A DNA stretch of 64,000 bases from Marinilactibacillus piezotolerans (GTDB lineage: Bacteria > Bacillota > Bacilli > Lactobacillales > Carnobacteriaceae_A). The position numbers were made by a program, and so were the translations under genes. The DNA lies in contig NZ_FOSJ01000005.1 in NCBI RefSeq assembly GCF_900114235.1, positions 1-64,000 on the forward strand, read 5' to 3'. How positions within the stretch are numbered: position 1 is the first letter of the stretch; each line of letters starts with the position of its first letter. Shown one piece after another: positions 8,452-17,371 of this stretch. The notes below the pieces were generated by a model that saw nothing but the letters and a program-made list of their open reading frames with translations, ran no database searches and was not told the DNA's origin.

Positions 8452-9435
8452 ATGTCTACCATTGTTAAAAAGCAAGCTAATATCCATGAATTATTTTCTA
8501 AAATGATTCAAAACCAGACTATACAGCATGCTTATTTATTTGAAGGTGTTGCTGGAGCTGGAAAAAAAGAAATGGCATTGTGGATCGCAAAAGCTCTTTT
8601 TTGTCCCAATTATTTTGAGCATAATGAGCCATGCGGCACTTGCCATCAGTGCCAGAGGATTGATACGCATCAGCATCCAGATATTATTGAAATCAAACCA
8701 GATGGATTATCAATCAAAGTAGCGCAAGTTAGAGAATTGAAAGCGGAATTTTCTAAAAGTGGAGTAGAGAGTAAAAGAAAGTTGTTTATTATCGAAGATG
8801 TTGAAAAGATGACCCAGAATGCTGCTAACAGTTTGCTGAAATTTCTGGAAGAACCCGATGGTGAAACAACAGCACTGCTTTTAACTACAGCAAAGCAGAG
8901 ACTTTTGCCGACCATTCTTTCTAGATGCCAAGTCATTCATTTCCCAGTCCAGTCTCTTGAAAAAAGAATTCGGGAACTAGAAGCCAGAGGATTGACTTTG
9001 TCACAAGCTTCTTTAACTTCTAGAGTTACTCACGATGCTGATAAAGCAATCGAACTCGCAAATGATGAAGAGTTCCAGGATACAGTTAAGACTGTCTGGA
9101 ATTGGTTCAAACTTTTAGCTAAGCAGGATGAACAGGCATTTATTTTTGTACAGACTGAACTGATGAGTACGGTCAAAGAGAGAGAATCTTATCAATTTGT
9201 TATTGATCTGCTGATTATTATATATCGAGACCTTCTTAACTTGACGTATTCAGATTCAGTCATACTGGCTTTTTTGAATCAAGAATCCAGTATGAAGCAA
9301 TTTGCTGCTCAGTTATCCAGCAGAAAACTAATTGAAGTTTTAGAACAACTACTTGAAGCAAAAAAGAAGCTAAATAGTAACGTAGCAGCCCAAGGTGTTT
9401 TCGAAGATATTGCATTACAGATAGTTTTTAGTTAA
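8452..9435 (+). CDS. holB: DNA polymerase III subunit delta'
   Basis: The 327-residue protein is the clamp-loader delta' subunit. It has an N-terminal AAA+ fold with a Walker-A-like GVAGAGKKE, a zinc module (Cys residues in CPNYF...CGTCHQC) and the segment IIEDVEKMTQNAANSLLKFLEEP, close to the corresponding part of DnaX. A GGGGAGA site precedes the start at 8452. It is the third gene of the tmk unit. No clear terminator follows; a new promoter lies before yabA. Confidence 0.95.
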   Translation: MSTIVKKQANIHELFSKMIQNQTIQHAYLFEGVAGAGKKEMALWIAKALFCPNYFEHNEPCGTCHQCQRIDTHQHPDIIEIKPDGLSIKVAQVRELKAEFSKSGVESKRKLFIIEDVEKMTQNAANSLLKFLEEPDGETTALLLTTAKQRLLPTILSRCQVIHFPVQSLEKRIRELEARGLTLSQASLTSRVTHDADKAIELANDEEFQDTVKTVWNWFKLLAKQDEQAFIFVQTELMSTVKERESYQFVIDLLIIIYRDLLNLTYSDSVILAFLNQESSMKQFAAQLSSRKLIEVLEQLLEAKKKLNSNVAAQGVFEDIALQIVFS

Positions 9436-9502
9436 ATTTAAAAAGAGTAAGCATATAAATACAGATAATGACTGAGATTTTATATTTTTCTTTATTGAGT
9501 GT

Positions 9503-9532
9503 TTGCCAATTCAATTCTAATCGTGTTATGCT
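9503..9532 (+). promoter_or_regulatory. Probable promoter of yabA
   Basis: TTGCCA (9503-9508) and TATGCT (9527-9532), 18 bases apart, lie about 110 bases before the yabA start. Confidence 0.5.
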
Positions 9533-9642
9533 ATTAAAAGATACTATATCGCCAATTCAATTTTTTAACTGCTCGACCGTTTAAAATATTCAAGTCGAAA
9601 TCAAACGTGAAGAAATCTGTAGAAATGAAAAAGTGGTGTACA

Positions 9643-9987
9643 ATGAATAAAAAGGAATTACATGACACATTTTCCGAGTTGGAATCCCAAGCAGAAGCCA
9701 CTCTGAAGACACTCAAGCAAGTAAAACAAGAGCTGTCTCAGTTAACCGAAGAGAACCATGCTTTAAGTATGGAGAACCAGCATTTACGAGACAGATTAGC
9801 TGAAGTCATCAAGCAGCAATCCATTGAAAAACAAATTAGTGATACTGGAATGACTAAATCTCGAATGAATCTAGAGAAGATATATGAAGATGGATTTCAT
9901 GTATGTAATCTTTTTTATGGTTCTAGAAGAGATGGAGACGAACCATGCGCATTTTGTTTGGAAGTTATTTATGGAGAGCGAAAATAA
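9643..9987 (+). CDS. yabA: Replication initiation control protein YabA
   Basis: From the ATG at 9643 the protein has 114 residues. It consists of an N-terminal coiled coil with Glu/Gln/Leu heptads (ELESQAEATLKTLKQ... to about residue 65) and a C-terminal zinc module with GFHVCNLFYG and PCAFC. YabA tethers DnaA to DnaN and restrains initiation. A longer frame opens at 9607, but MNKKELHDTF at 9643 matches the family's N-terminus. The ribosome binding site is weak (GTGGTG). In many relatives trmN6-yazA-rsmI follow at once; here they lie 10 kb further on. Confidence 0.93.
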   Translation: MNKKELHDTFSELESQAEATLKTLKQVKQELSQLTEENHALSMENQHLRDRLAEVIKQQSIEKQISDTGMTKSRMNLEKIYEDGFHVCNLFYGSRRDGDEPCAFCLEVIYGERK

Positions 9988-10086
9988 AGTAGACAGTCGG
10001 ATTAGAAAAACATATAAATTTTCAGGTACTATATATAGTGGTTATCGAAAAAAACAAAAAAGTATATTATTAGTGCAACTCCTTGT

Positions 10087-10138
10087 ACACTCTCGTTTTG
10101 CTTGTTAAATTGAGCAAAAAAAGCGAGAGTGTCTTTTT
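10087..10138 (+). terminator. Terminator after yabA
   Basis: ACACTCTCG (10087-10095) pairs perfectly with CGAGAGTGT (10124-10132) and is followed by CTTTTTG. It separates yabA from the nrd promoter. Confidence 0.8.
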
Positions 10139-10146
10139 GTGCCTTA

Positions 10147-10193
10147 ACACAACATGTTGTGTTCTTGTTAAATTAATTTTCTACATACAGTGT
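10147..10193 (+). promoter_or_regulatory. Two tandem NrdR boxes
   Basis: ACACAACATGTTGTGT at 10147-10162 is a perfect 16-base palindrome and close to the NrdR box consensus. A second, weaker box ending in ACAGTGT lies at 10178-10193. They are spaced exactly 31 bases start to start, about three helical turns, as is known for NrdR operators in front of nrd operons. They lie just upstream of the nrdH promoter, implying repression of nrdHIEF by NrdR when ATP/dATP is bound. nrdR itself is not in the window. Confidence 0.8.
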
Positions 10194-10200
10194 TTTATGC

Positions 10201-10228
10201 TTGAAAAAAATCTGAAGTCATGTAAAAT
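10201..10228 (+). promoter_or_regulatory. Promoter of nrdHIEF
   Basis: TTGAAA (10201-10206) and TAAAAT (10223-10228) are 16 bases apart and start 8 bases after the second NrdR box. The transcript would have a 5' leader of about 165 bases before nrdH, with two TTAGCGCT copies at 10252-10259 and 10279-10286. Confidence 0.55.
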
Positions 10229-10401
10229 AATAGATACGATACCAAGCGAGCTTAGCGCTGGAACAGGATGGCAAACAATTAGCGCTAATCACTATATATA
10301 GATGAGCTCATTGGTTGGAATAAACTAATTCACAGAGAAATTCACGAAGATATCGAACGAAATCGATGCAGTAATTTTCATTTATTTAGGAGGAAATCAT
10401 C

Positions 10402-10635
10402 ATGTCAAATAAACCAGTTATTGTCTATTCAAAACCTAATTGTATGCAATGCAACTTTACTAAAAAATATTTAGAAGATAAAGGAATCTCTTACGAAGTT
10501 AAAGATATTGCTGAAAATGAAGCAGCAATTGAAGAAGTGAAAAGCTTAGGATTTAGTTCTTTACCAGTTGTTATTGCTGAAGGACTAGAAGCATTCAACG
10601 GATTCCGTCCTGATATGCTGAATCAGTTAGCGTAG
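10402..10635 (+). CDS. nrdH: Glutaredoxin-like protein NrdH
   Basis: The 77-residue protein has the redox motif CMQC (CMQCNFTKKYL) near its N-terminus and the FSSLPVV cis-proline segment of the thioredoxin fold. NrdH is the electron donor to the class Ib reductase NrdEF and is usually reduced by thioredoxin reductase. A strong TAGGAGGAAA site precedes the ATG. It is the first gene of nrdHIEF, four bases ahead of nrdI. Confidence 0.95.
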   Translation: MSNKPVIVYSKPNCMQCNFTKKYLEDKGISYEVKDIAENEAAIEEVKSLGFSSLPVVIAEGLEAFNGFRPDMLNQLA

Positions 10636-10639
10636 TGCC

Positions 10640-11011
10640 ATGAAAGTAGTCTATCTTTCTTTAACAGGCCAGACAAGAAAATTTGTAAATAAACTTGGAA
10701 TGGATTTGTTGGAAATAACTCCAACAGATCCTTTCATTACTGTAAATGAGCCTTACATCGTCATTACTCCTACATACGATAAGGAAGTGACGGAAATTCT
10801 AAATGACTTTATTGAGACAGAACATAATGAATCTTTTCTAAAAGGAGTAGCTGGCGGAGGAAATATTAATTTTGGTCAGCTATTTGTTTTTACAGCAAAA
10901 GATCTAGCGAAAGATTATAATGTGCCTCTGCTTCACAGCTTTGAATTTCAAGGGAATGAAGTAGACGTGAAAAAATTAAAGAAAGCGGTGGATGATCTTG
11001 GCTTCAACTAG
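10640..11011 (+). CDS. nrdI: Flavodoxin-like protein NrdI
   Basis: This 123-residue flavodoxin-like protein begins MKVVYLSLTGQTRKFVNKL, the FMN-phosphate-binding turn of NrdI. It contains the GGGNINFGQLF segment near the flavin. NrdI supplies the oxidant that builds the dimanganese-tyrosyl radical cofactor of NrdF. Its 3' end overlaps nrdE by 20 bases, suggesting coupled translation. Confidence 0.94.
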   Translation: MKVVYLSLTGQTRKFVNKLGMDLLEITPTDPFITVNEPYIVITPTYDKEVTEILNDFIETEHNESFLKGVAGGGNINFGQLFVFTAKDLAKDYNVPLLHSFEFQGNEVDVKKLKKAVDDLGFN

Positions 11012-13184
11012 TCCAGTAAAAGAAATACCTAAAGAAGTGACGTATTTTCAATTAAACAATGAAATCAATCGACCAGTAAATAATCAAATTCCGCTTCATA
11101 AAGACCGAGAAGCGGTTAGAGCTTACTTTATTGAACATGTAAACCCTAATACTGTTAAATTCGATAGTATCAATGAAAAAATTGATTATCTGATTGAACA
11201 TGATTTTATTGAAGAACCTTTTCTATCTCAATATTCAAGGTCATTTATCACTGAATTATTTGAAGATTTATATAATCAGAAATTCCGTTTTCGTTCATTT
11301 ATGTCTGCGTATAAGTTCTATACTCAATATGCGCTTAAAACAAATGATGGTAATCGATTCCTAGAAAGATTTGAAGATCGTATCGGCTTTAATGCTCTGT
11401 ATTTAGCAAATGGGGATGAAACACTTGCAAGAAAGATTGCAGACGAAATCATTCATCAGCGTTATCAGCCAGCGACACCGACTTTCTTGAACGCTGGAAG
11501 AAAACGACGTGGAGAATTAGTTTCTTGTTTCCTGATTCAGACGACAGATGATATGAATAGTATCGGTCGTGCGATCAATTCAGCACTTCAATTGTCTCGT
11601 ATTGGTGGAGGTGTCGGAGTGAATCTGACAAACCTTAGAGCTGCCGGAGATCCAATCAAAAAAATCGAAAATGCATCCAGCGGTGTTTTACCGGTTATGA
11701 AGTTGCTGGAAGACAGCTTTAGTTATTCCAACCAGTTAGGACAAAGAAATGGTGCTGGTGCAGTATATCTGAATTTATTCCATCCGGACATTATGAGTTT
11801 TCTATCAACTAAAAAGGAAAATGCGGATGAAAAAGTTCGCGTTAAAACCCTTTCTCTAGGCGTCGTGGTACCAGATAAATTCTACGATTTGGCTGCTCGC
11901 AATGAAGATATGTATCTATTTAGTCCATATGATGTAGAAAGAATCTATGGTGAACCATTTGCTTATGTAGATATTTCTAAAGAATACGACAATATGGTCG
12001 CAAATCCCGAAATCAAGAAAACTAAAATCAAAGCTCGTGAGCTTGAAAATGAAATCTCCAAGCTGCAACAGGAATCTGGTTATCCATATGTAATCAATAT
12101 TGATACAGCGAACAAGGCGAATCCGGTATACGGTACAATTACAATGAGTAACTTGTGTAGTGAAGTACTGCAAATACAAGAACCATCTATAATCAAAGAT
12201 AATCAAGAATATGAATCTCTTGGTACTGATATTAGCTGTAATTTGGGGTCGACAAATGTAGTGAATTTGATGACTACTCCAGATTTCGAGGGTTCAGTGG
12301 ATACAATGGTACGTGCATTGACCTATGTCACAGATCGCTCAAATATCGAAGCTGTTCCTTCTGTGAAAAATGGAAATGATAGATATCATACGATTGGTTT
12401 AGGAGCCATGGGACTGCATACATTTTTTGCACTAAATCAAATGCATTACGGATCACCTGAATCAGTAGAGTTTACAGATGCGTACTTTTTGCTGCTGAAC
12501 TATTATACATTGAAAGCCAGCAATAAGATTGCAAAAGAGCGTAATCAGGTATTTTATGATTTTGATAAATCGGATTATGCAAATGGGACTTACTTTGATA
12601 ACTATACAAAAGAAGATTTTAATTTTGCTTCAGAGAAAGTTGCAGCAATTTTTGAAGAACGTGGTATCAGTATTCCAACATCATCTGACTGGGATACACT
12701 TAAAGAATCTGTCCAGGAATCCGGATTATATCACCAATACCGCATGGCTGTTGCTCCAACAGGGTCAATCAGTTATGTGAATGAAACATCTGCTAGTATT
12801 CATCCTATCACCCGTTTAGTAGAAGAACGTCAAGAAAAACTGACTGGTAAAACTTATTATCCCGCACCATACTTATCAAATGATACGATGCCTTATTATA
12901 AGAGTGCTTATGATATGGACATGCGTAAAGTCATTGATATCTATGCTGCAGCTCAAAAACATGTGGATCAGGGAATGAGTTTGACTTTGTTCATGAGATC
13001 AGAAATTCCAGCAGGTATTTATGAATGGAAAGAAGGCAAGACAACAAAACAGACAACGCGTGATTTGAATATTTTAAGACACTACGCCCATAAAAAAGGG
13101 ATTAAGTCTATCTACTATGTTCGCACGTTTACGGACGATGCAGAAGAAATCGGATCAAATGCGTGTGAAAGCTGCACGATATAA
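10992..13184 (+). CDS. nrdE: Class Ib ribonucleoside-diphosphate reductase, alpha subunit
   Basis: The protein has 730 residues and is the catalytic subunit reducing ribonucleoside diphosphates. Visible are the redox cysteine in ELVSCFLIQ, the SRIGGGVGVNL loop, the thiyl-radical cysteine in NLCSEVLQ, and the C-terminal CESCTI tail whose cysteines shuttle electrons to NrdH. The N-terminal ATP-cone of class Ia enzymes is absent, as expected for NrdE. The ATG lies inside nrdI, with GCGGTGG just upstream; a TTG two codons later is a possible alternative. nrdF follows after 117 bases. Confidence 0.96.
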   Translation: MILASTSPVKEIPKEVTYFQLNNEINRPVNNQIPLHKDREAVRAYFIEHVNPNTVKFDSINEKIDYLIEHDFIEEPFLSQYSRSFITELFEDLYNQKFRFRSFMSAYKFYTQYALKTNDGNRFLERFEDRIGFNALYLANGDETLARKIADEIIHQRYQPATPTFLNAGRKRRGELVSCFLIQTTDDMNSIGRAINSALQLSRIGGGVGVNLTNLRAAGDPIKKIENASSGVLPVMKLLEDSFSYSNQLGQRNGAGAVYLNLFHPDIMSFLSTKKENADEKVRVKTLSLGVVVPDKFYDLAARNEDMYLFSPYDVERIYGEPFAYVDISKEYDNMVANPEIKKTKIKARELENEISKLQQESGYPYVINIDTANKANPVYGTITMSNLCSEVLQIQEPSIIKDNQEYESLGTDISCNLGSTNVVNLMTTPDFEGSVDTMVRALTYVTDRSNIEAVPSVKNGNDRYHTIGLGAMGLHTFFALNQMHYGSPESVEFTDAYFLLLNYYTLKASNKIAKERNQVFYDFDKSDYANGTYFDNYTKEDFNFASEKVAAIFEERGISIPTSSDWDTLKESVQESGLYHQYRMAVAPTGSISYVNETSASIHPITRLVEERQEKLTGKTYYPAPYLSNDTMPYYKSAYDMDMRKVIDIYAAAQKHVDQGMSLTLFMRSEIPAGIYEWKEGKTTKQTTRDLNILRHYAHKKGIKSIYYVRTFTDDAEEIGSNACESCTI

Positions 13185-13203
13185 GTCACGTCAAAACGTA
13201 CAG

Positions 13204-13247
13204 GAGGAAATCCCTGAAAAGCTATATGTTCTTTTATAGGGATTTCC
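13204..13247 (+). other. Hairpin between nrdE and nrdF
   Basis: GGAAATCCCT (13205-13214) pairs with AGGGATTTCC (13238-13247). No T run follows, so it is more likely an mRNA-stabilising or processing hairpin, or a weak attenuator, than a terminator. Confidence 0.55.
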
Positions 13248-13301
13248 TTGTATGCTGTAAATGACTCAGACAGAGCAAAGGATATGGACAAGGAGAATAA
13301 A

Positions 13302-14261
13302 ATGACTGAAACGTATAAAGCCATTAACTGGAATCAGATCGAAGATATGGTTGATAAATTGACATGGGAAAAATTGGTAGAACAATTCTGGACTGATACT
13401 CGTATTCCATTGTCCAATGATTTGAGTGACTGGCAAAAGTTATCTTTTGATGAGAAAGATATGATTGCTAAAGTATTCGGAGGATTAACATTACTAGATA
13501 CTTTACAGTCTCAGGATGGGATCGAAGCATTGAAGAAGAGTATTCGTACTCAACATGAAGAAGCTGTATATAATAATATTGAGTTCATGGAATCTATGCA
13601 TGCAAAAAGCTATAGTGCGATTTTTAGCACATTAAACACTAAATCTGAGATTGATCAGATTTTTGAATGGACACATTCAAACGAAATGCTTCAGAAAAAA
13701 GCTCAAATCATCAATGCGATTTACCAAGAAGGTACACATTTACAGAAAAAAGTTGCTAGTGTATTTTTGGAATCATTCTTGTTTTATTCTGGATTCTTTG
13801 CACCACTTCATTATTTGGGAAACAGTAAAATGACAAACGTAGCTGAGATTATCAAGCTGATCCTAAGAGATGAGTCAGTACACGGCACATACATTGGATA
13901 TAAGTTTCAGATTGGCTATAATCAATTATCTGAACCTGAACAAGAAGAATTAAAAAACTGGACATATGAATTATTATTCAAGCTATATGAGAACGAAATG
14001 GAATATACAGAGTATCTATACGGTGCAATTGGCTGGACAGAACGTGTTGGGGTATTCTTAAGATACAACGCCAATAAGGCCTTACAGAATTTAGGTTTTG
14101 ATCCCTTGTTTCCAGATACATCAGAAGACGTTGATCCCATTATCATGAATGGAATTTCCACAGGAACCAGCAATCATGATTTCTTCTCTCAAGTAGGGAA
14201 TGGCTATCTACTGGGAATGGTTGAAACTATGGAAGATGAAGACTACGTTAAATGGTATTAG
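13302..14261 (+). CDS. nrdF: Class Ib ribonucleoside-diphosphate reductase, beta subunit
   Basis: From the ATG at 13302 the protein has 319 residues, the family length, and begins MTETYKAINWNQIEDM. A TTG-initiated extension from 13248 is open, but AAGGAG lies just before 13302 and nothing comparable before 13248. Metal ligands are seen in TLLDTLQ, the E-x2-H of EFMESMHAKSYS (which also holds the radical tyrosine), LESFLFYSGFF and RDESVHGTY. It carries the tyrosyl radical cofactor used by NrdE. Last gene of nrdHIEF. Confidence 0.96.
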   Translation: MTETYKAINWNQIEDMVDKLTWEKLVEQFWTDTRIPLSNDLSDWQKLSFDEKDMIAKVFGGLTLLDTLQSQDGIEALKKSIRTQHEEAVYNNIEFMESMHAKSYSAIFSTLNTKSEIDQIFEWTHSNEMLQKKAQIINAIYQEGTHLQKKVASVFLESFLFYSGFFAPLHYLGNSKMTNVAEIIKLILRDESVHGTYIGYKFQIGYNQLSEPEQEELKNWTYELLFKLYENEMEYTEYLYGAIGWTERVGVFLRYNANKALQNLGFDPLFPDTSEDVDPIIMNGISTGTSNHDFFSQVGNGYLLGMVETMEDEDYVKWY

Positions 14262-14287
14262 ATTGATCGTGTTAACTGAAAAGTACT

Positions 14288-14320
14288 TCCTGCTTATGAT
14301 TTTAAGCAGGATATACTTTT
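14288..14320 (+). terminator. Weak terminator after nrdF
   Basis: TCCTGCTTA (14288-14296) and TAAGCAGGA (14303-14311) form a perfect 9-bp stem, but the following ATATACTTTT is an imperfect T tract, so readthrough into nrdD is possible. Confidence 0.5.
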
Positions 14321-14377
14321 GATAGTGTTTGTGAAAAAACAACCAAAGGAACAAAATAATTGAGAGGGGCAGAATAA

Positions 14378-16582
14378 ATGCAGACTACATATAAAGAAAA
14401 CGAGACGATCCTACTAGAAGAGAAAGTAGAAAATAAATTAAAAGTATTAAAACAAGATGGTCGTACACAATCTTTCAATTTAAATAAAGTCCTGAGAATT
14501 TATATAGAATCAGCAAGACAGAATAATGTACAGTTGACCGATAATGAGCTAAATATAATTAAAGATAAAATAGAAGAAAAAATAGCAGTAAGAGTGTCAC
14601 CTTTCATCAAAACATGTGAAATTGAACACATTTTAAAAAAGGTAATGAATGAATCAGGGCATCCAAAATTGATTATTTCGTATAATGAAGAAAAAGAAAA
14701 TAAGTTAAGCGAAAGACAAAATCGGCGAGATGTAAACAAAATGATTCAAAGTTTACTAATAAAAGATAAAAGTATCGTCAATGAGAATGCAAACAAAGAC
14801 AGCAATGTGTTCAATACACAACGAGATTTAACGGCTGGAATAGTGGGTAAGGCAGTTGGATTGAAGATGCTGCCAGAACATGTTGCGAACGCGCATGAAA
14901 AAGGTGAAATTCACTATCATGATCTAGATTATACGCCTTATTCCCCTATGAGTAATTGCTGTTTGATCGACTTTAAAGAAATGTTTGAAAAAGGATTTCA
15001 AATCGGTAATGCAGAAGTTGATTCACCCCAGTCTATACAGACTGCAACTGCACAAACAGCTCAGATCATAGCTAATGTAGCTTCCAGTCAATATGGCGGG
15101 TGCAGCTTTGATCGTATTGATGAAGTACTGGCACCTTATGCAAAACTGAATTATAAAAAACATCAGCAAACAGCAGAAAAATGGATAGATGATAAAGTAA
15201 AGAGACAAGAGTATGCAGTCGAGAAAACAAAAAAAGACATATATGATGCCATGCAAAGTTTAGAGTATGAAATTAATACACTTTATACTTCTCAAGGACA
15301 AACACCATTTACAAGTGTGGGATTTGGATTAGGTACGAACTGGCTAGAGCGAGAAATCCAAAAATCTATTTTAAAAGTACGCTTGAAAGGCTTGGGAAAA
15401 GAAAAGCGAACAGCGATCTTTCCCAAACTGATTTTTACTTTAAAGCGTGGCATTAATTTGAATCCGGAAGATCCTAATTATAAAATCAAACAGCTTGCAT
15501 TAGCTTGCTCAGCAAAAAGAATGTATCCAGATATATTATCTTATGATAAAATTGTTGAATTGACTGGAAGTTTCAAAGCGCCAATGGGATGTCGCTCATT
15601 CTTACAAGGATGGAAAGATGAGCAAGGCCAAGAAATCAACTCTGGAAGAATGAATCTCGGGGTCGTTACCTTGAATTTACCTCGAATAGCATTGGAGGCA
15701 AAAGGAGATCAGTCAAAATTATGGTCATTACTAGAAGAAAGACTTGATACTCTTCATGATGCCCTGATTTTTAAAGCTGAACGGGTGATGGATGCTACAC
15801 CAGAAAATGCCCCTATATTGTATATGCACGGTGCATTCGGCAAACGACTAACAAAAGAGCAGAGTGTCAGTGAATTATTCTTGAACAGAAGGGCTACAGC
15901 CTCTCTAGGATATATAGGATTATATGAAGTCGCTACAGTGTTTTATGGTGGTGAATGGGAAGAAAATAAAGAAGCTAAAGCATTTACACTGGATATTATC
16001 CGAAAACTCAAACAGACAGCCGACAGCTGGAGTGAAGAGACTAATTTGCATATTAGTGTATATTCTACGCCAAGTGAAAGCCTGACAGATCGTTTCTGTA
16101 AATTAGATAAAGAAAAATTTGGTATAGTTAAAGATATAACGGACAAAGGCTATTACACAAACAGCTTTCATTATGATGTCCGAAAAAATCCGACACCATT
16201 TGAAAAGATTGAATTTGAGAAAGAATATGCTCCTTATACTAGTGGAGGATTCATTCATTATTGTGAATATCCAAAATTACAAACAAACTTAAAAGCATTA
16301 GAAACTGTATGGGATTTTGCTTACGATAAAGTTGGATATCTAGGAACTAATACACCAATTGATCACTGCTATAAGTGTGGGTTTGAAGGAGACTTCACTC
16401 CTACTGAACATGGCTTTAAATGTCCTGAATGCGGGAATACGGATCCGGAGACTTGTGATGTCGTTAAAAGAACATGTGGTTATCTTGGAAATCCGCAAAA
16501 AAGGCCAATGGTAGATGGACGACATAAAGAAATCTCTTCAAGATTGAAGCATATGAAAGGATCTGACGTGAATGCCAACTGA
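14378..16582 (+). CDS. nrdD: Anaerobic (class III) ribonucleoside-triphosphate reductase
   Basis: The 734-residue enzyme makes dNTPs without oxygen using a glycyl radical. An N-terminal ATP-cone is visible (KVLKQDGRTQSFNLNKVL, about residues 22-110). The catalytic barrel contains NCCLID and the GGCSFDRIDEVLAPY segment, a C-terminal zinc site is formed by CYKCG and CPECG, and the glycyl radical site is Gly701 in RTCGYLG. GAGAGGGG precedes the ATG. Its end overlaps nrdG by 11 bases. No NrdR box was found upstream, unlike nrdHIEF. Confidence 0.97.
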   Translation: MQTTYKENETILLEEKVENKLKVLKQDGRTQSFNLNKVLRIYIESARQNNVQLTDNELNIIKDKIEEKIAVRVSPFIKTCEIEHILKKVMNESGHPKLIISYNEEKENKLSERQNRRDVNKMIQSLLIKDKSIVNENANKDSNVFNTQRDLTAGIVGKAVGLKMLPEHVANAHEKGEIHYHDLDYTPYSPMSNCCLIDFKEMFEKGFQIGNAEVDSPQSIQTATAQTAQIIANVASSQYGGCSFDRIDEVLAPYAKLNYKKHQQTAEKWIDDKVKRQEYAVEKTKKDIYDAMQSLEYEINTLYTSQGQTPFTSVGFGLGTNWLEREIQKSILKVRLKGLGKEKRTAIFPKLIFTLKRGINLNPEDPNYKIKQLALACSAKRMYPDILSYDKIVELTGSFKAPMGCRSFLQGWKDEQGQEINSGRMNLGVVTLNLPRIALEAKGDQSKLWSLLEERLDTLHDALIFKAERVMDATPENAPILYMHGAFGKRLTKEQSVSELFLNRRATASLGYIGLYEVATVFYGGEWEENKEAKAFTLDIIRKLKQTADSWSEETNLHISVYSTPSESLTDRFCKLDKEKFGIVKDITDKGYYTNSFHYDVRKNPTPFEKIEFEKEYAPYTSGGFIHYCEYPKLQTNLKALETVWDFAYDKVGYLGTNTPIDHCYKCGFEGDFTPTEHGFKCPECGNTDPETCDVVKRTCGYLGNPQKRPMVDGRHKEISSRLKHMKGSDVNAN

Positions 16583-17132
16583 TCCAGTAGCCTGGACCTC
16601 AGATCAGTTCAGTAAGCATTATATTGCAGACTATAAACCTTACAATTTTGTAGATGGAGAAGGTGTTAGATGCAGTATTTATGTCAGTGGTTGCCCGTTT
16701 GCCTGTAAAGGATGCTATAACAAAGTTGCCCAAAATTTTACTTATGGGAAACCGTATTCCAAAGAATTAGAAGATAGAATTGTAGAAGATTTACGAGCTG
16801 AATACTGTCAAGGCCTTACACTGCTTGGCGGAGAACCATTTTTGAATACAGGTGTTACGATACAACTATGTCGACGTATCCGAGAAGAATTTGGATCAGC
16901 AAAAGACATCTGGTCTTGGACAGGTTACACATGGGATGAATTGATGCGGGGAACTGAAGATAAACAGACATTGCTCACTTATTTAGATGTTATAGTGGAT
17001 GGTCGCTTTGAACTTGATAAAAAAGATTTAAACTTAGCATTTAGAGGAAGTTCAAATCAGAGAATAATTGACGTTCAGCAATCTTTAAAAACAGAAACAG
17101 TAAAGTTATGGAATAATGGTGACTATAAGTAA
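16572..17132 (+). CDS. nrdG: Anaerobic ribonucleotide reductase activating protein
   Basis: This 186-residue radical-SAM protein binds an iron-sulfur cluster through Cys41, Cys45 and Cys48 (CPFACKGC) and SAM through the GGEP motif (LLGGEPFLN). It installs the glycyl radical in NrdD. The start lies within nrdD, so translation is probably coupled. A strong terminator follows. Confidence 0.96.
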   Translation: MPTDPVAWTSDQFSKHYIADYKPYNFVDGEGVRCSIYVSGCPFACKGCYNKVAQNFTYGKPYSKELEDRIVEDLRAEYCQGLTLLGGEPFLNTGVTIQLCRRIREEFGSAKDIWSWTGYTWDELMRGTEDKQTLLTYLDVIVDGRFELDKKDLNLAFRGSSNQRIIDVQQSLKTETVKLWNNGDYK

Positions 17133-17142
17133 ACCTCTAAAG

Positions 17143-17198
17143 CATTAAGAGCAGCTTTCAAAAAATCACTCGAAAGTATTTCTGCTCTTAATGTTTTT
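17143..17198 (+). terminator. Terminator after nrdDG
   Basis: CATTAAGAGCA (17143-17153) pairs with TGCTCTTAATG (17183-17193), with an inner CTTTC/GAAAG pairing, then TTTTT. Confidence 0.85.
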
Positions 17199-17371
17199 AT
17201 ATTAAAAAAGAAAATGTAGAGAGTTTGTTTAGAGTTTAATGAAGTAAGGATGAAAACTTGCTTTTCGTGAACCCTGATTTCTGGTATATTCTGTTGTATA
17301 CTTTATATAATGAAATCAACTTCAAAAATAAAAAGTATAGATAATATATTCAGATTTTAAGGAGATAAATA

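Noticed and set aside
9884-10301. Two overlapping ORFs after yabA (74 and 72 residues)
   Set aside because: They run through the yabA end, a strong terminator and the NrdR boxes, and lack ribosome binding sites.
13248-13301. TTG-initiated N-terminal extension of nrdF
   Set aside because: It starts in the intergenic hairpin, lacks a ribosome binding site, and the ATG at 13302 with AAGGAG gives the standard NrdF length.
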